A DNA stretch of 64,000 nt from Micromonospora arborensis (lineage in GTDB: Bacteria > Actinomycetota > Actinomycetes > Mycobacteriales > Micromonosporaceae): positions 29,908 to 93,907 of the forward strand of contig NZ_PYBV01000046.1 of the NCBI RefSeq assembly GCF_003205615.1, given 5' to 3'. The position numbers and the translations under genes were made by a program. Every line of letters begins with the position of its first letter. Position 1 is the first letter of the stretch. This document shows, in pieces, positions 42,820 through 51,961 of the stretch. The notes below the pieces were generated by a model. That model was not told where the DNA came from. It made no database searches and saw nothing but the letters and a program-made list of their open reading frames with translations.

Positions 42820-43506
42820 CTACGCCCGGGGGCGGACCAACCCCGACTCGTACGCCAGGACCACCGCCTGCACCCGGTCGCGCAGCCGCAGCTTGGTCAG
42901 CACATGCCCGACGTGGGTCTTGATGGTGGTCTCGCTGACCGACAGCACTGCCGCGATCTCGGCGTTGGACAGGCCTCGGGCGACCTGCACCAGCACTTCG
43001 CGTTCCCGGTCGGTGAGCGCGTCGAGCGCCGCCGACGGCGTCGCCGTCGGGTCGGGCAGCAGCGCGGCGAAACGGTCCAGCAGCCGCCGCAGGATCCGTG
43101 GCGCCACCACCGCGTCGCCACCCGCCACGGTGCGGATCGCCGCGATCAACTCCTCGGCCGGCACGTCCTTGGCCAGGAACCCGCTGGCGCCGGCCCGCAA
43201 CGCGCCCACCACATACTCGTCCAGGTCGAAGGTGGTCAGCACCAGCACCCGCACCGGCAGGCGGGCGTCGACGATCGCCCGGGTCGCGGCCACCCCGTCC
43301 ATCCGGGGCATCCGGATGTCCATCAGAACGACGTCGGGCAGCAGCCGGCGGGACAGCTCCACCGCCTCCAGGCCGTCACCGGCCTCCGCCACCACGTCCA
43401 GGTCGCCCTCGGTGCCCAGCACCATCCGAAACCCGGTACGCAGCAGCGGCTGGTCGTCGGCGAGCAGGATCCGCACCGGCCGCGCCGGGGCCACCCGATC
43501 GGTCAT
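42820..43506 (-). CDS. Response regulator, NarL/LuxR family, orphan
   Basis: 228 residues from ATG 43506 with ggag upstream. Receiver: RILLADDQPLLRTGFRMVLG, phospho-Asp in VVLMDIRMPRMDG, Thr in VLVLTTFDLDEYV, Lys in FLAKDVPAEEL. A LuxR HTH follows (LTDREREVLVQVARGLSNAEIA, TIKTHVGHVLTKLRLRDR). No histidine kinase gene is adjacent. In many actinobacteria such regulators act with a LiaS-type kinase on nearby exporters, so the ABC operon downstream is a candidate target. Confidence 0.92.
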   Translation of the reverse strand: MTDRVAPARPVRILLADDQPLLRTGFRMVLGTEGDLDVVAEAGDGLEAVELSRRLLPDVVLMDIRMPRMDGVAATRAIVDARLPVRVLVLTTFDLDEYVVGALRAGASGFLAKDVPAEELIAAIRTVAGGDAVVAPRILRRLLDRFAALLPDPTATPSAALDALTDREREVLVQVARGLSNAEIAAVLSVSETTIKTHVGHVLTKLRLRDRVQAVVLAYESGLVRPRA

Positions 43507-43736
43507 GTCGTCTCCTGTCCCGCCGACGTCGTGCCGCCGCACCGGTCATCCTCGCCTACACCGGCCGGTGCGTCGCGGATCACGGTATTGGCCGGCCCGT
43601 CGCCCTGTCCCGACCGGAACGGCACGGCTTCGGTCGGCTTTCCGGCATCGGTGTCGGGCATGACGGCGCAACAGGCGCGAGCGATCGGGGCCTGAACGGT
43701 CTCACCGCGCCCGGCGCGAACGTCGCCCGGGAGTCG
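43507..43736. other. Short intergenic gap, nothing recognised
   Basis: About 230 bp between two genes on the same strand. Probably holds the promoter of the response regulator. No gene or strong repeat seen. Confidence 0.4.
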
Positions 43737-44654
43737 TCACTCGTCGGCGCCCGGCACCACCGGAGCGGACCGGGAGTCGCGCAGCGGGTCGGCGCTCGCC
43801 GCCGCGACCGGGAACGGCGGCGGGGTGCCGCCGAAGCTGGGGCACAGCGCCTGGTGGCTGCACCAGTCGCAGAGGCGGCTCGGCCGCGGCCGGAAATCCT
43901 GCCGGGCGGTCGCCTGCTCGATCGCCCGCCACAGGGCCACCACCGTGCGCTCGAAGCGGACCAGCTCGTCGGCGTCCGGTGTGTAGTCCAACACCTCGGC
44001 GTCGCGCAGGTAGAGCAGTCGCAGCACCCTGGGCACCACCCCCCGGGTGCGCCACAGCACCAGCGCGTAGAACTTCAGCTGGAACAACGCCCGCGCCTCG
44101 AACGCCTCCCGTGGGGCGCCCCCGGTCTTGTAGTCGACCACCCGCAGCGCGCCGTCCGGCGCGACGTCGAGCCGGTCGAGGTAGCCCCGGATCAACAGCT
44201 CCTCGTCGACCACCGCCGAGATCAGGCTCTCCCGTTCGGCCGGCTCCAGCCGGGTCGGGTCCTCCACCGCGAAGTAGCCCTCCAGCAGCCCGGCGGCCGA
44301 GCGGAGGAACTCCACCGGCCCGGCCGGCTCCGCCCCGTCGAAGAGCCCGGCCAGCTCCGGCTGCTCGGTGACCATCCGGTCCCACTGGGGCGCCACCAGG
44401 TCGCCGGCCGCCGCCGGCGTGCGGCCCTGCGCGGGCAGGTCGAACAGGCGCTCCAACACCGCGTGCACCAACGTGCCCCGGGCCTGCTCGACAGTGGTGC
44501 GCTCGGGCAGCCGGTCGATGCTGCGGAACCGGTAGAGCAGCGGGCAGGTCTTGAAATCCGCCGCCCGCGACGGAGACAGCGAGGCCCGCACCGTCGGCGG
44601 CGCCTGCGCCGGGGAGGAGGAGGGCTGGGACGTGGTGACCGGTTCCGCCGTCAT
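43737..44654 (-). CDS. RecB-family exonuclease (PD-(D/E)XK, Fe-S type)
   Basis: 305 residues from ATG 44654. The Cas4/AddB-like nuclease core is visible: SPSRAADFKTCPLLYRF, GTLVHAVLERLF, RGYLDRLDV and VVDYKTGG (catalytic D...DxK). The C-terminal LCDWCSHQALC with the upstream Cys suggests a 4Fe-4S cluster. M. tuberculosis has a RecB-family gene (Rv2119) beside its trmI homologue near the proteasome genes, which supports shared synteny. It probably acts in DNA repair. Confidence 0.88.
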   Translation of the reverse strand: MTAEPVTTSQPSSSPAQAPPTVRASLSPSRAADFKTCPLLYRFRSIDRLPERTTVEQARGTLVHAVLERLFDLPAQGRTPAAAGDLVAPQWDRMVTEQPELAGLFDGAEPAGPVEFLRSAAGLLEGYFAVEDPTRLEPAERESLISAVVDEELLIRGYLDRLDVAPDGALRVVDYKTGGAPREAFEARALFQLKFYALVLWRTRGVVPRVLRLLYLRDAEVLDYTPDADELVRFERTVVALWRAIEQATARQDFRPRPSRLCDWCSHQALCPSFGGTPPPFPVAAASADPLRDSRSAPVVPGADE

Positions 44655-44718
44655 GTCGGCAAAGGTTAGGGCACCGGTCTGACACCGACCGCCGCCCGCC
44701 CCGTACAGCGACGGTCCG

Positions 44719-44724
44719 TAGCAT
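44719..44724 (+). promoter_or_regulatory. -10 hexamer TAGCAT of a probable leaderless promoter
   Basis: TAGCAT lies 7 nt before ATG 44732. The earlier GTG at 44726 would be inside the promoter spacing, so this box also decides the start of the M50 protease gene. Confidence 0.45.
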
Positions 44725-44731
44725 CGTGGCG

Positions 44732-45886
44732 ATGGAGCAGACATCCCGCCCGCCGCGCCGACCCGACCGGCGCCGCGGCCTGAACGTGGGCCGGGTGTTC
44801 GGGGTGCCGCTGCACCTCAACGGATCCATGGTGCTGCTCGCGGTGCTCATCGCCGTGCTGTACGCCGAGTTCGCCCGCCGCCAGCTGGCCCTGCCGCAGA
44901 TCAGCGGCTACCTGATCGGCTTCGGCTTCGTGGTGTCGCTGCTCGGCTCGGTGCTGCTGCACGAGCTGGGCCATGCCCTCACCGCCCGGCGCTACGGCAT
45001 CGGTGTGCGCGGAATCACCCTGGAACTGCTCGGCGGCTACACCGAGATGGACCGGGACGCCCCGTCCCCCCGCGTCGACCTGCTGGTCTCGCTGGCCGGC
45101 CCGGCGGTCTCCGCGGTGCTCGGCGTCCTCGCGGTCGCCGCCACGATCGCCCTGCCCGAGGGGACGGTGGTCCACCAACTCGCCTTCCAGCTCGCGGTCA
45201 GCAACGTCATCGTCGCGGTGTTCAACAGCCTGCCCGGCCTGCCGCTCGACGGCGGCCGGGCGCTACGTGCGGCGGTGTGGGGGATGACCCGCGACCGGCA
45301 CCTCGGCACCGAGGTCGCCGGGTGGGCCGGACGTGTCGTCGCCGGCGGCACCGTGGCCCTGGTCCTACTGCTCACCCTCGCCGACTACCTGGCGCCGCTG
45401 GCGCTGCCGCTGATGCTGCTGGTCGCCGTCACCCTCTGGCGCGGCGCCGGGCAGGCGATCCGGGCCGCCCGGGTCGGCCGCCGGTTCCCGCTGATCGACC
45501 TCGCCCGCCTCGCCCGTCCGGTCTGGCCGGTGGCCACCGGCACGCCCCTGGCCGAGGCCCAGCGCCGACGCGCCGAAGGCGGGCAGCCCGGCTCGCCCCT
45601 GCTGGTCACCGACTCCGCCGGGAGGCCGGTGGCGCTCGTCGACCCGGCCGCCGCCGACGCGGTGCCCGTCGAACGCCGACCGTGGCTGGCGGTGGACGCC
45701 GTGGCCCGATCACTGGGCACACTTCCCGCGCTGCCGGTCGGCTTGGACGGCGAGCGGGTGATGGACGCCGTACAGACCCACCCGGGCGCGCAGTACGTGG
45801 TGACGTCAGGCGAAGATGTTGTCGGCATTCTGCACATCGCGGACCTCGCCCAGCTCCTCGAACCCAACCGGAAGATGACACCGTGA
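44732..45886 (+). CDS. Site-2 protease family (M50) membrane metallopeptidase with CBS-like tail
   Basis: 384 residues. The zinc site VLLHELGHALTA (HExxH) is in a membrane helix near residue 75, and the second motif FNSLPGLPLDGGRALR supplies the Asp ligand (NPxxDG-like). The C-terminal ~110 residues (SPLLVTDSAGRPVALV ... QYVVTSGEDVVGILHIADLAQ) form a CBS-type regulatory pair. It cuts substrates inside the membrane, typically anti-sigma factors or signal remnants. The stop overlaps the trmI start (GTGA). Confidence 0.92.
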   Translation: MEQTSRPPRRPDRRRGLNVGRVFGVPLHLNGSMVLLAVLIAVLYAEFARRQLALPQISGYLIGFGFVVSLLGSVLLHELGHALTARRYGIGVRGITLELLGGYTEMDRDAPSPRVDLLVSLAGPAVSAVLGVLAVAATIALPEGTVVHQLAFQLAVSNVIVAVFNSLPGLPLDGGRALRAAVWGMTRDRHLGTEVAGWAGRVVAGGTVALVLLLTLADYLAPLALPLMLLVAVTLWRGAGQAIRAARVGRRFPLIDLARLARPVWPVATGTPLAEAQRRRAEGGQPGSPLLVTDSAGRPVALVDPAAADAVPVERRPWLAVDAVARSLGTLPALPVGLDGERVMDAVQTHPGAQYVVTSGEDVVGILHIADLAQLLEPNRKMTP

Positions 45887-46881
45887 CCGCAACTCCCTCC
45901 ACCGTCGGAGCCGACCCCTCCATCCCGGCGCTGACACCCGTGCACCGTGGGCCGTTCCGGCCCGGCGACCGGGTCCAGCTGACCGACCCCAAGGGGCGGA
46001 TGCACACCGTGACGCTGGAGCCCGGCAAGGAGTTCCACACCCACCGCGGCATCCTGGCGCACGACGCGCTGATCGGGCTCCCCGACGGCAGCGTGGTGAC
46101 CACCTCCGGTGGTGGCACCGCGTTCCTCGCCCTGCGGCCACTCCTGTCGGACTACGTGCTGTCCATGCCGCGCGGCGCCCAGGTGATCTACCCGAAGGAC
46201 TCGGCGCAGATCGTCGCGATGGGCGACATCTTCCCCGGCGCGAAGGTCCTCGAGGCCGGCGCCGGTTCCGGCGCGCTGAGCTGCTCCCTGCTGCGGGCCG
46301 TCGGCACCGAAGGCGAGCTGCACTCGTTCGAGGTGCGTGACGACTTCGCCCAGATCGCCAAGCGCAACGTCGAGGCGTTCTTCAACGGGCCGCACCCGTC
46401 GTGGCACCTGCACGTCGGTGACGTCGCGCAGTGCCAGGAGACCGGCTTCGACCGGATCATCCTGGACATGCTGACTCCCTGGGAAACTCTCGACATGGTC
46501 GAGCGGGCGCTGGTGCCGGGTGGGGTGTTCATCGGCTACGTCGCCACCACGCCGCAGCTGTCCGAGCTGGTGGAGGCGCTGCGCGAGCGCGGCGGCTGGA
46601 CCGAGCCGCGGGCCTGGGAGTCCCTGGTGCGCGACTGGCACGCCGAGGGCCTCGCCGTCCGGCCGGATCACCGGATGATCGCGCACACCGCGTTCCTGGT
46701 GTCCGCGCGCAAGCTGGCCCCCGGGGTGACCGCGCCGCCGCGTCGGCGAAAGCCCAGCAAGGGCACCGAGGCGTACGCGCAGCGCCGCCAGGACCTGCGC
46801 GCGGCGGAGGCGGCCCGCCAGGCCGCCGCCCAGGTGGCGGATCCGCAGCCCAACGGTACGGGGGAGATGGACAGGCCGTGA
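45883..46881 (+). CDS. trmI: tRNA (adenine-N1)-methyltransferase TrmI
   Basis: 332 residues from GTG 45883. It makes m1A58 in the tRNA T-loop. Seen: the N-terminal beta domain (FRPGDRVQLTDPKGRMHTVTLE), the SAM loop VLEAGAGSGALSCSLLRAVG, the acidic FEVRDDF and the catalytic-face FDRIILDMLTPWE. The M. tuberculosis homologue is Rv2118c, also near the proteasome genes. The C-terminal 60 residues (RRRKPSKGTEAYAQRRQDL) are a basic, disordered actinobacterial extension. It is coupled to the upstream protease gene and to a tiny ORF downstream. Confidence 0.94.
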   Translation: MTATPSTVGADPSIPALTPVHRGPFRPGDRVQLTDPKGRMHTVTLEPGKEFHTHRGILAHDALIGLPDGSVVTTSGGGTAFLALRPLLSDYVLSMPRGAQVIYPKDSAQIVAMGDIFPGAKVLEAGAGSGALSCSLLRAVGTEGELHSFEVRDDFAQIAKRNVEAFFNGPHPSWHLHVGDVAQCQETGFDRIILDMLTPWETLDMVERALVPGGVFIGYVATTPQLSELVEALRERGGWTEPRAWESLVRDWHAEGLAVRPDHRMIAHTAFLVSARKLAPGVTAPPRRRKPSKGTEAYAQRRQDLRAAEAARQAAAQVADPQPNGTGEMDRP

Positions 46882-46931
46882 CCAACGAGCTGGGCGCCGG
46901 CACCGCCGAGCAGGGGGAGGCGCTGGCATGA
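46878..46931 (+). CDS. 17-residue micro-ORF bridging two genes
   Basis: GTG 46878 overlaps the trmI stop (GTGA), and its own stop overlaps the start of the next gene (ATGA at 46928-46931). The peptide MTNELGAGTAEQGEALA has normal codon use. The double overlap would let ribosomes pass from trmI to the next gene without a gap. Its sequence gagcagggggagg also supplies the ribosome binding site of the next gene. It may be only a coupling device. Confidence 0.4.
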   Translation: MTNELGAGTAEQGEALA

Positions 46932-47500
46932 GCCGACCGGGCTACGGCGGCGGTGATCTCCCCGCGGTCTTTCCCGACTGGTCGCCCTACCAGGATCTGG
47001 AGTCGGCGGCGCGGGCCTACCTGCGCGACCCGGACGTCGCCCTGGAGGCGCTCGGTGGCGTGCTGCGTGGCGCGTCGGTCCTCGGCTTCACCCTGGAACG
47101 CTTCGTCAACGAGGTCAACGGCGTGTGGCAGGAGGTCGTCGTCTGCGACGGCAGCCGGCTGATCCTCTGGCACGGCGAGGACGTACCGCCGGAGGAGGGC
47201 CCGCCGGGCTCGATGACCTCGTCGTTGCGGGTGGTCCCGGTCTCCACCGTCACCGAGGTCGGCTGCCGGCGGCGGCTCAACCGCTCCGACAGCGGCGAGA
47301 TCCGGGTCGACAGCATCGACGTCTACCTGCTGCTCACCTCACTGGACGAGGCACCGCCGAGCGAGGAGATGGTCGGCACGCCACGGCACGACGCGTTGCG
47401 CTTCGGCAAGACCCTCGACGACGGCGGGGCCGGGCAGATCGCCCGGCTGGAGGAGTTCGCGCGACTGGTCGCCTCGGTGGTCGGCCGTCCGATGCTCTGA
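46928..47500 (+). CDS. Conserved hypothetical protein downstream of trmI
   Basis: 190 residues, ATG 46928 with gggggagg upstream. No catalytic motif is visible. The ordered alpha/beta pattern (DLESAARAYLRDPDVALEAL; GFTLERFVNEVNGVWQEVVV; IDVYLLLTSLDEAPPSEE) is that of a folded cytosolic protein. It belongs to the conserved trmI-mpa neighbourhood. Function unknown. Confidence 0.8.
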   Translation: MSRPGYGGGDLPAVFPDWSPYQDLESAARAYLRDPDVALEALGGVLRGASVLGFTLERFVNEVNGVWQEVVVCDGSRLILWHGEDVPPEEGPPGSMTSSLRVVPVSTVTEVGCRRRLNRSDSGEIRVDSIDVYLLLTSLDEAPPSEEMVGTPRHDALRFGKTLDDGGAGQIARLEEFARLVASVVGRPML

Positions 47501-47518
47501 GGCGTACCCCGATCTGGC

Positions 47519-47544
47519 CCGGCCGGGCCGCGTGGCCCGGCCGG
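47519..47544. terminator. Bidirectional hairpin terminator
   Basis: A perfect 11-bp stem (ccggccgggcc with ggcccggccgg) and a gcgt loop, between a plus-strand gene and the convergent ferredoxin gene. Confidence 0.7.
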
Positions 47545-47552
47545 CGGGTCGG

Positions 47553-47846
47553 TCAGTCTTCCTCGGCGTCCGGGCCGGCGACCTCGACACCGTCGCCGCG
47601 CACCACGTGGATGCAGTCGCCCGGGCACTCCTTCGCGGAGTCGATCACCTCGAGTCGCAGGTGCTCGGGCACGTCGACGCGGCTGCCCGGCGTCATCCGC
47701 AGCTCACCGTCGGCGCCCTTGACGTACGCCAGGCCGTCGATGTCGAACTCGAAAACCTCCGGTGCGTACTGCACGCAGAGCCCATCGCCCGTGCACAGAT
47801 CCTGGTCCACCCAGACCTGCAGCTGATCGGTCGCGACCTCGCCCAT
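47553..47846 (-). CDS. Ferredoxin, probably 3Fe-4S type
   Basis: 97 residues from ATG 47846 with ggggggtg upstream. It begins VWVDQDLCTGDGLCVQYAPEVF; the CxxDGxC pattern, with Asp in place of the second Cys, marks a 3Fe-4S cluster. The remaining ligands are in ECPGDCIHV. Acidic and soluble, it is an electron carrier. Redox partners such as P450s are not in the window. It lies divergent from mpa. Confidence 0.9.
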   Translation of the reverse strand: MGEVATDQLQVWVDQDLCTGDGLCVQYAPEVFEFDIDGLAYVKGADGELRMTPGSRVDVPEHLRLEVIDSAKECPGDCIHVVRGDGVEVAGPDAEED

Positions 47847-48024
47847 CAGTGCACCCCCCATGTTCTCGCGTCGTACGGTCCGACGGTACCCGAACGCCGG
47901 TACCGGCCCGTCGGGCCACCCTTGGCGATCAAGGTTCGGTGACGAGGGTGTTGCATGGGACCGAATCGGCCTCATAGCGGCTAGTGTTAGGGCAGAACGT
48001 TCAAGCCCCCCGGGGAGGTGGGAC

Positions 48025-49809
48025 GTGGCAGCACGCAGCGACGACGCGGACTCGCGCGCCGCACGGTGGGAGAAGGAAGCCCACGATCTCTCCACGCAGG
48101 TCGCGTTCCTTCAGGAGGAACTCGCTCTGGTGCGGCGTAAGTTGACCGAGAGCCCCCGACACGTCCGGCAGCTCGAAGAGCGGCTGGCGGCCACCCAGGC
48201 ACAGTTGGCGCGGCTGACCGAGAACAACGACCGGCTGGTGAGCACCCTCAAGGAGGCTCGCACGCAGATCGTGACGCTCAAGGAGGAGATCGACCGGCTG
48301 GCACAGCCGCCAAGTGGTTACGGCGTCTTCCTGGCCAAGCACGAGGACGGCACGGTGGACGTCTTCACCGGCGGCCGCAAGTTGCGGGTCTCCGTCTCGC
48401 CCTCACTGGACGTGGCCGAACTGCGCCGCGGTCAGGAGGTCCTGCTCAACGACGCGCTCAACATCGTCGACGCGTTCGGATACGAGCGGGTGGGCGAGGT
48501 GGTGATGCTCAAGGAGATCCTGGAGGGACCGGGTGGCGGGCCGGGTGACCGGGCGCTGGTGGTCTCGCACTCCGACGAGGAGCGCATCGTGCACCTCGCC
48601 GAGACGCTGATCGGCTCGACGATCCGCGCCGGCGACTCGCTCATGATCGAGCCCCGCTCGGCGTACGCGTACGAGCGGATCCCGAAGAGCGAGGTCGAAG
48701 AGCTGGTCCTGGAGGAGGTGCCCGACGTCGACTACGGCGACATCGGTGGCCTCCAGTCGCAGATCGAGCAGATCCGGGACGCCGTGGAGCTGCCCTTCCT
48801 GCACGCGGACCTGTTCCGTGAGCACCAGCTCCGTCCGCCCAAGGGCATCCTGCTCTACGGCCCGCCCGGCTGTGGCAAGACGCTCATCGCCAAGGCGGTG
48901 GCCAACTCGCTGGCCAAGAAGATCGCCGAACGGCAGGGCAAGGAGAAGCACACCAGCTTCTTCCTCAACATCAAGGGCCCCGAGCTGCTCAACAAGTACG
49001 TCGGCGAGACCGAGCGGCACATCCGGCTGATCTTCCAGCGAGCACGGGAGAAGGCCGGCGAGGGCACCCCGGTGATCGTGTTCTTCGACGAGATGGACTC
49101 GATCTTCCGGACCCGCGGCTCCGGTGTCTCCTCCGACGTGGAGAACACCATCGTCCCGCAGTTGCTCAGCGAGATCGACGGCGTGGAGGGGCTGGAGAAC
49201 GTCATCGTCATCGGCGCCTCCAACCGGGAAGACATGATCGACCCGGCGATTCTGCGCCCCGGTCGGCTCGACGTGAAAATCAAGATCGAGCGACCGGACG
49301 CCGAAGCGGCCAAGGACATCTTCTCCAAGTACATCCTCTCCGGGCTGCCCCTGCACCCGGACGATCTGGCCGAGCACGGAGCCGACCCCCAGGCCACCGT
49401 CGCGGCGATGATCGACGCCGTGGTGCTGCGGATGTACTCGGAAACCGAGGAGAACCGCTTCCTCGAGGTCACCTACGCCAACGGTGACAAGGAAGTCCTC
49501 TACTTCAAGGACTTCAACTCCGGCGCGATGATCCAGAACATCGTCGACCGGGCCAAGAAGATGGCCATCAAGGAGTTCCTCACCTCCGGTCGCAAGGGGC
49601 TGCGCCTGCAGCACCTGCTCGACTCCTGCGTCGACGAGTTCCGCGAGAACGAGGACCTCCCCAACACCACCAACCCCGACGACTGGGCCCGCATCTCCGG
49701 CAAGAAGGGCGAGCGGATCGTCTACATCCGCACGCTCGTCTCCGGCGGCAAGGGCGCTGAGGCCGGCCGGTCCATCGAGACCGCCAGCAACACCGGCCAG
49801 TACCTCTGA
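48025..49809 (+). CDS. mpa: Proteasome-associated ATPase Mpa/ARC
   Basis: 594 residues from GTG 48025 with ggggagg upstream. The N-terminal coiled coil (about 10-92) captures Pup, the OB domains follow (about 95-230), and one AAA+ module has Walker A GPPGCGKT (about 279-286) and Walker B VIVFFDEMD (about 350-358). The C-terminus ends GQYL, the penultimate-Tyr motif that docks into the 20S alpha ring. It unfolds pupylated proteins and threads them into the PrcAB core. It is followed by a perfect 16-bp terminator stem. Confidence 0.97.
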   Translation: MAARSDDADSRAARWEKEAHDLSTQVAFLQEELALVRRKLTESPRHVRQLEERLAATQAQLARLTENNDRLVSTLKEARTQIVTLKEEIDRLAQPPSGYGVFLAKHEDGTVDVFTGGRKLRVSVSPSLDVAELRRGQEVLLNDALNIVDAFGYERVGEVVMLKEILEGPGGGPGDRALVVSHSDEERIVHLAETLIGSTIRAGDSLMIEPRSAYAYERIPKSEVEELVLEEVPDVDYGDIGGLQSQIEQIRDAVELPFLHADLFREHQLRPPKGILLYGPPGCGKTLIAKAVANSLAKKIAERQGKEKHTSFFLNIKGPELLNKYVGETERHIRLIFQRAREKAGEGTPVIVFFDEMDSIFRTRGSGVSSDVENTIVPQLLSEIDGVEGLENVIVIGASNREDMIDPAILRPGRLDVKIKIERPDAEAAKDIFSKYILSGLPLHPDDLAEHGADPQATVAAMIDAVVLRMYSETEENRFLEVTYANGDKEVLYFKDFNSGAMIQNIVDRAKKMAIKEFLTSGRKGLRLQHLLDSCVDEFRENEDLPNTTNPDDWARISGKKGERIVYIRTLVSGGKGAEAGRSIETASNTGQYL

Positions 49810-49814
49810 TCGGC

Positions 49815-49850
49815 CAGCGGCGGCACCGGACTCGTCCGGTGCCGCCGCTG
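49815..49850 (+). terminator. Strong hairpin terminator after mpa
   Basis: A perfect 16-bp stem (cagcggcggcaccgga with tccggtgccgccgctg) and a ctcg loop start 5 bp after the mpa stop. Confidence 0.82.
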
Positions 49851-49948
49851 CGTGCGTCCCGCCACGGGTCCGTTACGATCGCGCCAACCGCTGAGCCCGT
49901 GCCAGCTAGTCCGCGGCGATTCCCCTGCCTACCCGAACGAGGCCATCC

Positions 49949-51961
49949 GTGCGCGCCCAGCCGACCTCGCCGGTGCCAGGTGCACCGGATGGCACCGACC
50001 CTCGGGATCCGCTCGCCGGGCCCCCGACGCCGCCGGCCCGCTGGCATCCGCGTCTCGGCGCGCTGCTGGCCGTGCTGCTCGCCTGTTGGCTCCTACCGGT
50101 CGCCGCGAACGCCGTACACGCCGGGTGGCTGCTGCCCCCGGTGATCCTGCTCGGCACGGCCAGCCTGCTGCGTTCCGGCCGAAACCTGCTCGACCGCGTG
50201 GTGCTCGCCCTCGCCCTGCTCGCCGGCCTCACCTGCGCCGCTGGGCTGCTCTTCACCGTCTGGCCCTGGGGCCTGCACCCGGTGCCGGTCAGCGGGTGCA
50301 CGCTCACCGCACTGGCCCTGGCCTCCATGCTGTCCCGGCGCGCCCCCCAACTGCCCCCACCCAAATGGTCCGACCTGGTTCCGCTCGCCGCCACGGCACT
50401 CGCCGCCGGCTACCTTGCCACCCCCTACCTGCAGGCCAACGGCTTCGGTCAGCGGCTCAACCTCGCCATGACCGGCGAAGACAACGCCCGCCACCCCGCG
50501 CTGTTCGACGTCATCGGCCGACTCGGCGGCTACCTCTTCATCGACCCCGACGCCGCCCGTGAGCACATCTTCTCCGGCCTGATCCACTACCCGCAGGGCT
50601 GGCACCTCACCATCGCCCTGCTCGACGGCGTCCAGAACCCCGGTGACACACCCACCGGACCGGCCCTGATGGACCACTACATCTTCTGGAGCCTCGCCAC
50701 ATTCGCGCTGCTGGTCCTCGCCCTGATCTGGGCCACCCATCACGTCGCCGGCCCGCTGCACCCACTGCGCCGGCTGGTCCTCACCATCGCCGTGACCGCG
50801 CTGATCCTCGGCACCGAACTGCCCCGACTGCTCGTCGCCGGCTATCCCGGCGAGACATTCGGCCTCAGCCTCGCGGCGATCCTCACTGCCCTGATCGCCC
50901 GCCCCCTGCACCGGCTGCGCGAACAACTCGTCCTCGTCGGAGCACTGCTGATCGGCATCGGCTTCAGCTACTACCTCTTCCTCCTACCGGCCGGCGCCAT
51001 GGTGCTCTGCTGGCTGATCGCCGACCGGCGTCGGCTGCGCGCCCGCCCCGGCACCGCCACCATCGTCGCCGTCCTCACCGCCGCGCTCGCCCCACTCGTC
51101 GCAGTCATCGGCGTCTTCGTCGCCGGACAGAGCGAGGCGCTCGCGGCCCCCAGCGGCGTACGGCCCGTTGCCACAGTCACCACCACTCTCGGGTTCGGTG
51201 CGCTCGTCCTCGCCGCCGTCCTCGCCCGAACGAACCTCGGTGAAACCACCTGGCGGCGCTACCTCGCCGTGGTGACCGTCGCCCTGCTCTTCTGCGCCAG
51301 CATGGCCGCCGTGAACCTCGCCCACGGCAGCCGACCCGCGTACTACTTCGGCAAGACCGCCCACCTGCTCATCCTCGTGTTCATCGTGGGCGCCGCCGCG
51401 CTCGCCCGACTGCTGCCGGTGCCCGCCCAGAGCACCGATGCCGAGCCACGGCGCCGCCCGATCACCGCCGCCCTGCCCGCGGCCGCCACCGCCACCCTAG
51501 TGACGTTCGCGGTGCTCGTCGGCACCGGCGTGGTCGGCGGGACCGGCGGCTACTTCCACCGCAGCGGCAGCAACAGCACCTGGGCGACGGAGTGGGCACA
51601 CCGCGACCTTCGGGCCGTCACCCGTCCCGCGTTGGTCACCAACACCGCCGCCCAGGCGTACCCGGCGATCCCCGGCACCGTCACACTGGTCGTCGACAAG
51701 GTGGGCACCGAGAGCTATCGGGAGTCGATCTTCCTCTCCGCTCTTCAGGGAACCACCGGCCAGACCGAATCGGGCATCTACTTCTCCACCTTCGCCGAGC
51801 CCTCCCGGACCGCGCAGATCCTGCGTCGTAGCCCCCGCCCACTACGGCTCCTGGTGGCCGACCCGGTCGTCCAGCAGGCCATCGACGAAATCCTCACGGC
51901 GAACCCGTCCCTGCGGGCAGGCCTGACCGTGGTGCCACTCAACGCCACCACGGCACCGTAA
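49949..51961 (+). CDS. Large polytopic membrane protein, possible GT-C-like glycosyltransferase
   Basis: 670 residues with at least twelve hydrophobic segments between about 30 and 540, then a C-terminal extracytoplasmic domain of about 125 residues (LVTNTAAQAYPAIPGTV; DKVGTESYRESIFLSALQ). An early loop carries TGEDNARHPALFDVIGRLGG, with acidic residues where GT-C enzymes bind metal and substrate. This supports, but does not prove, a lipid-linked-sugar transferase. It sits between mpa and dop, a place occupied by an unrelated-looking membrane protein gene (Rv2113) in M. tuberculosis. Confidence 0.78.
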   Translation: MRAQPTSPVPGAPDGTDPRDPLAGPPTPPARWHPRLGALLAVLLACWLLPVAANAVHAGWLLPPVILLGTASLLRSGRNLLDRVVLALALLAGLTCAAGLLFTVWPWGLHPVPVSGCTLTALALASMLSRRAPQLPPPKWSDLVPLAATALAAGYLATPYLQANGFGQRLNLAMTGEDNARHPALFDVIGRLGGYLFIDPDAAREHIFSGLIHYPQGWHLTIALLDGVQNPGDTPTGPALMDHYIFWSLATFALLVLALIWATHHVAGPLHPLRRLVLTIAVTALILGTELPRLLVAGYPGETFGLSLAAILTALIARPLHRLREQLVLVGALLIGIGFSYYLFLLPAGAMVLCWLIADRRRLRARPGTATIVAVLTAALAPLVAVIGVFVAGQSEALAAPSGVRPVATVTTTLGFGALVLAAVLARTNLGETTWRRYLAVVTVALLFCASMAAVNLAHGSRPAYYFGKTAHLLILVFIVGAAALARLLPVPAQSTDAEPRRRPITAALPAAATATLVTFAVLVGTGVVGGTGGYFHRSGSNSTWATEWAHRDLRAVTRPALVTNTAAQAYPAIPGTVTLVVDKVGTESYRESIFLSALQGTTGQTESGIYFSTFAEPSRTAQILRRSPRPLRLLVADPVVQQAIDEILTANPSLRAGLTVVPLNATTAP

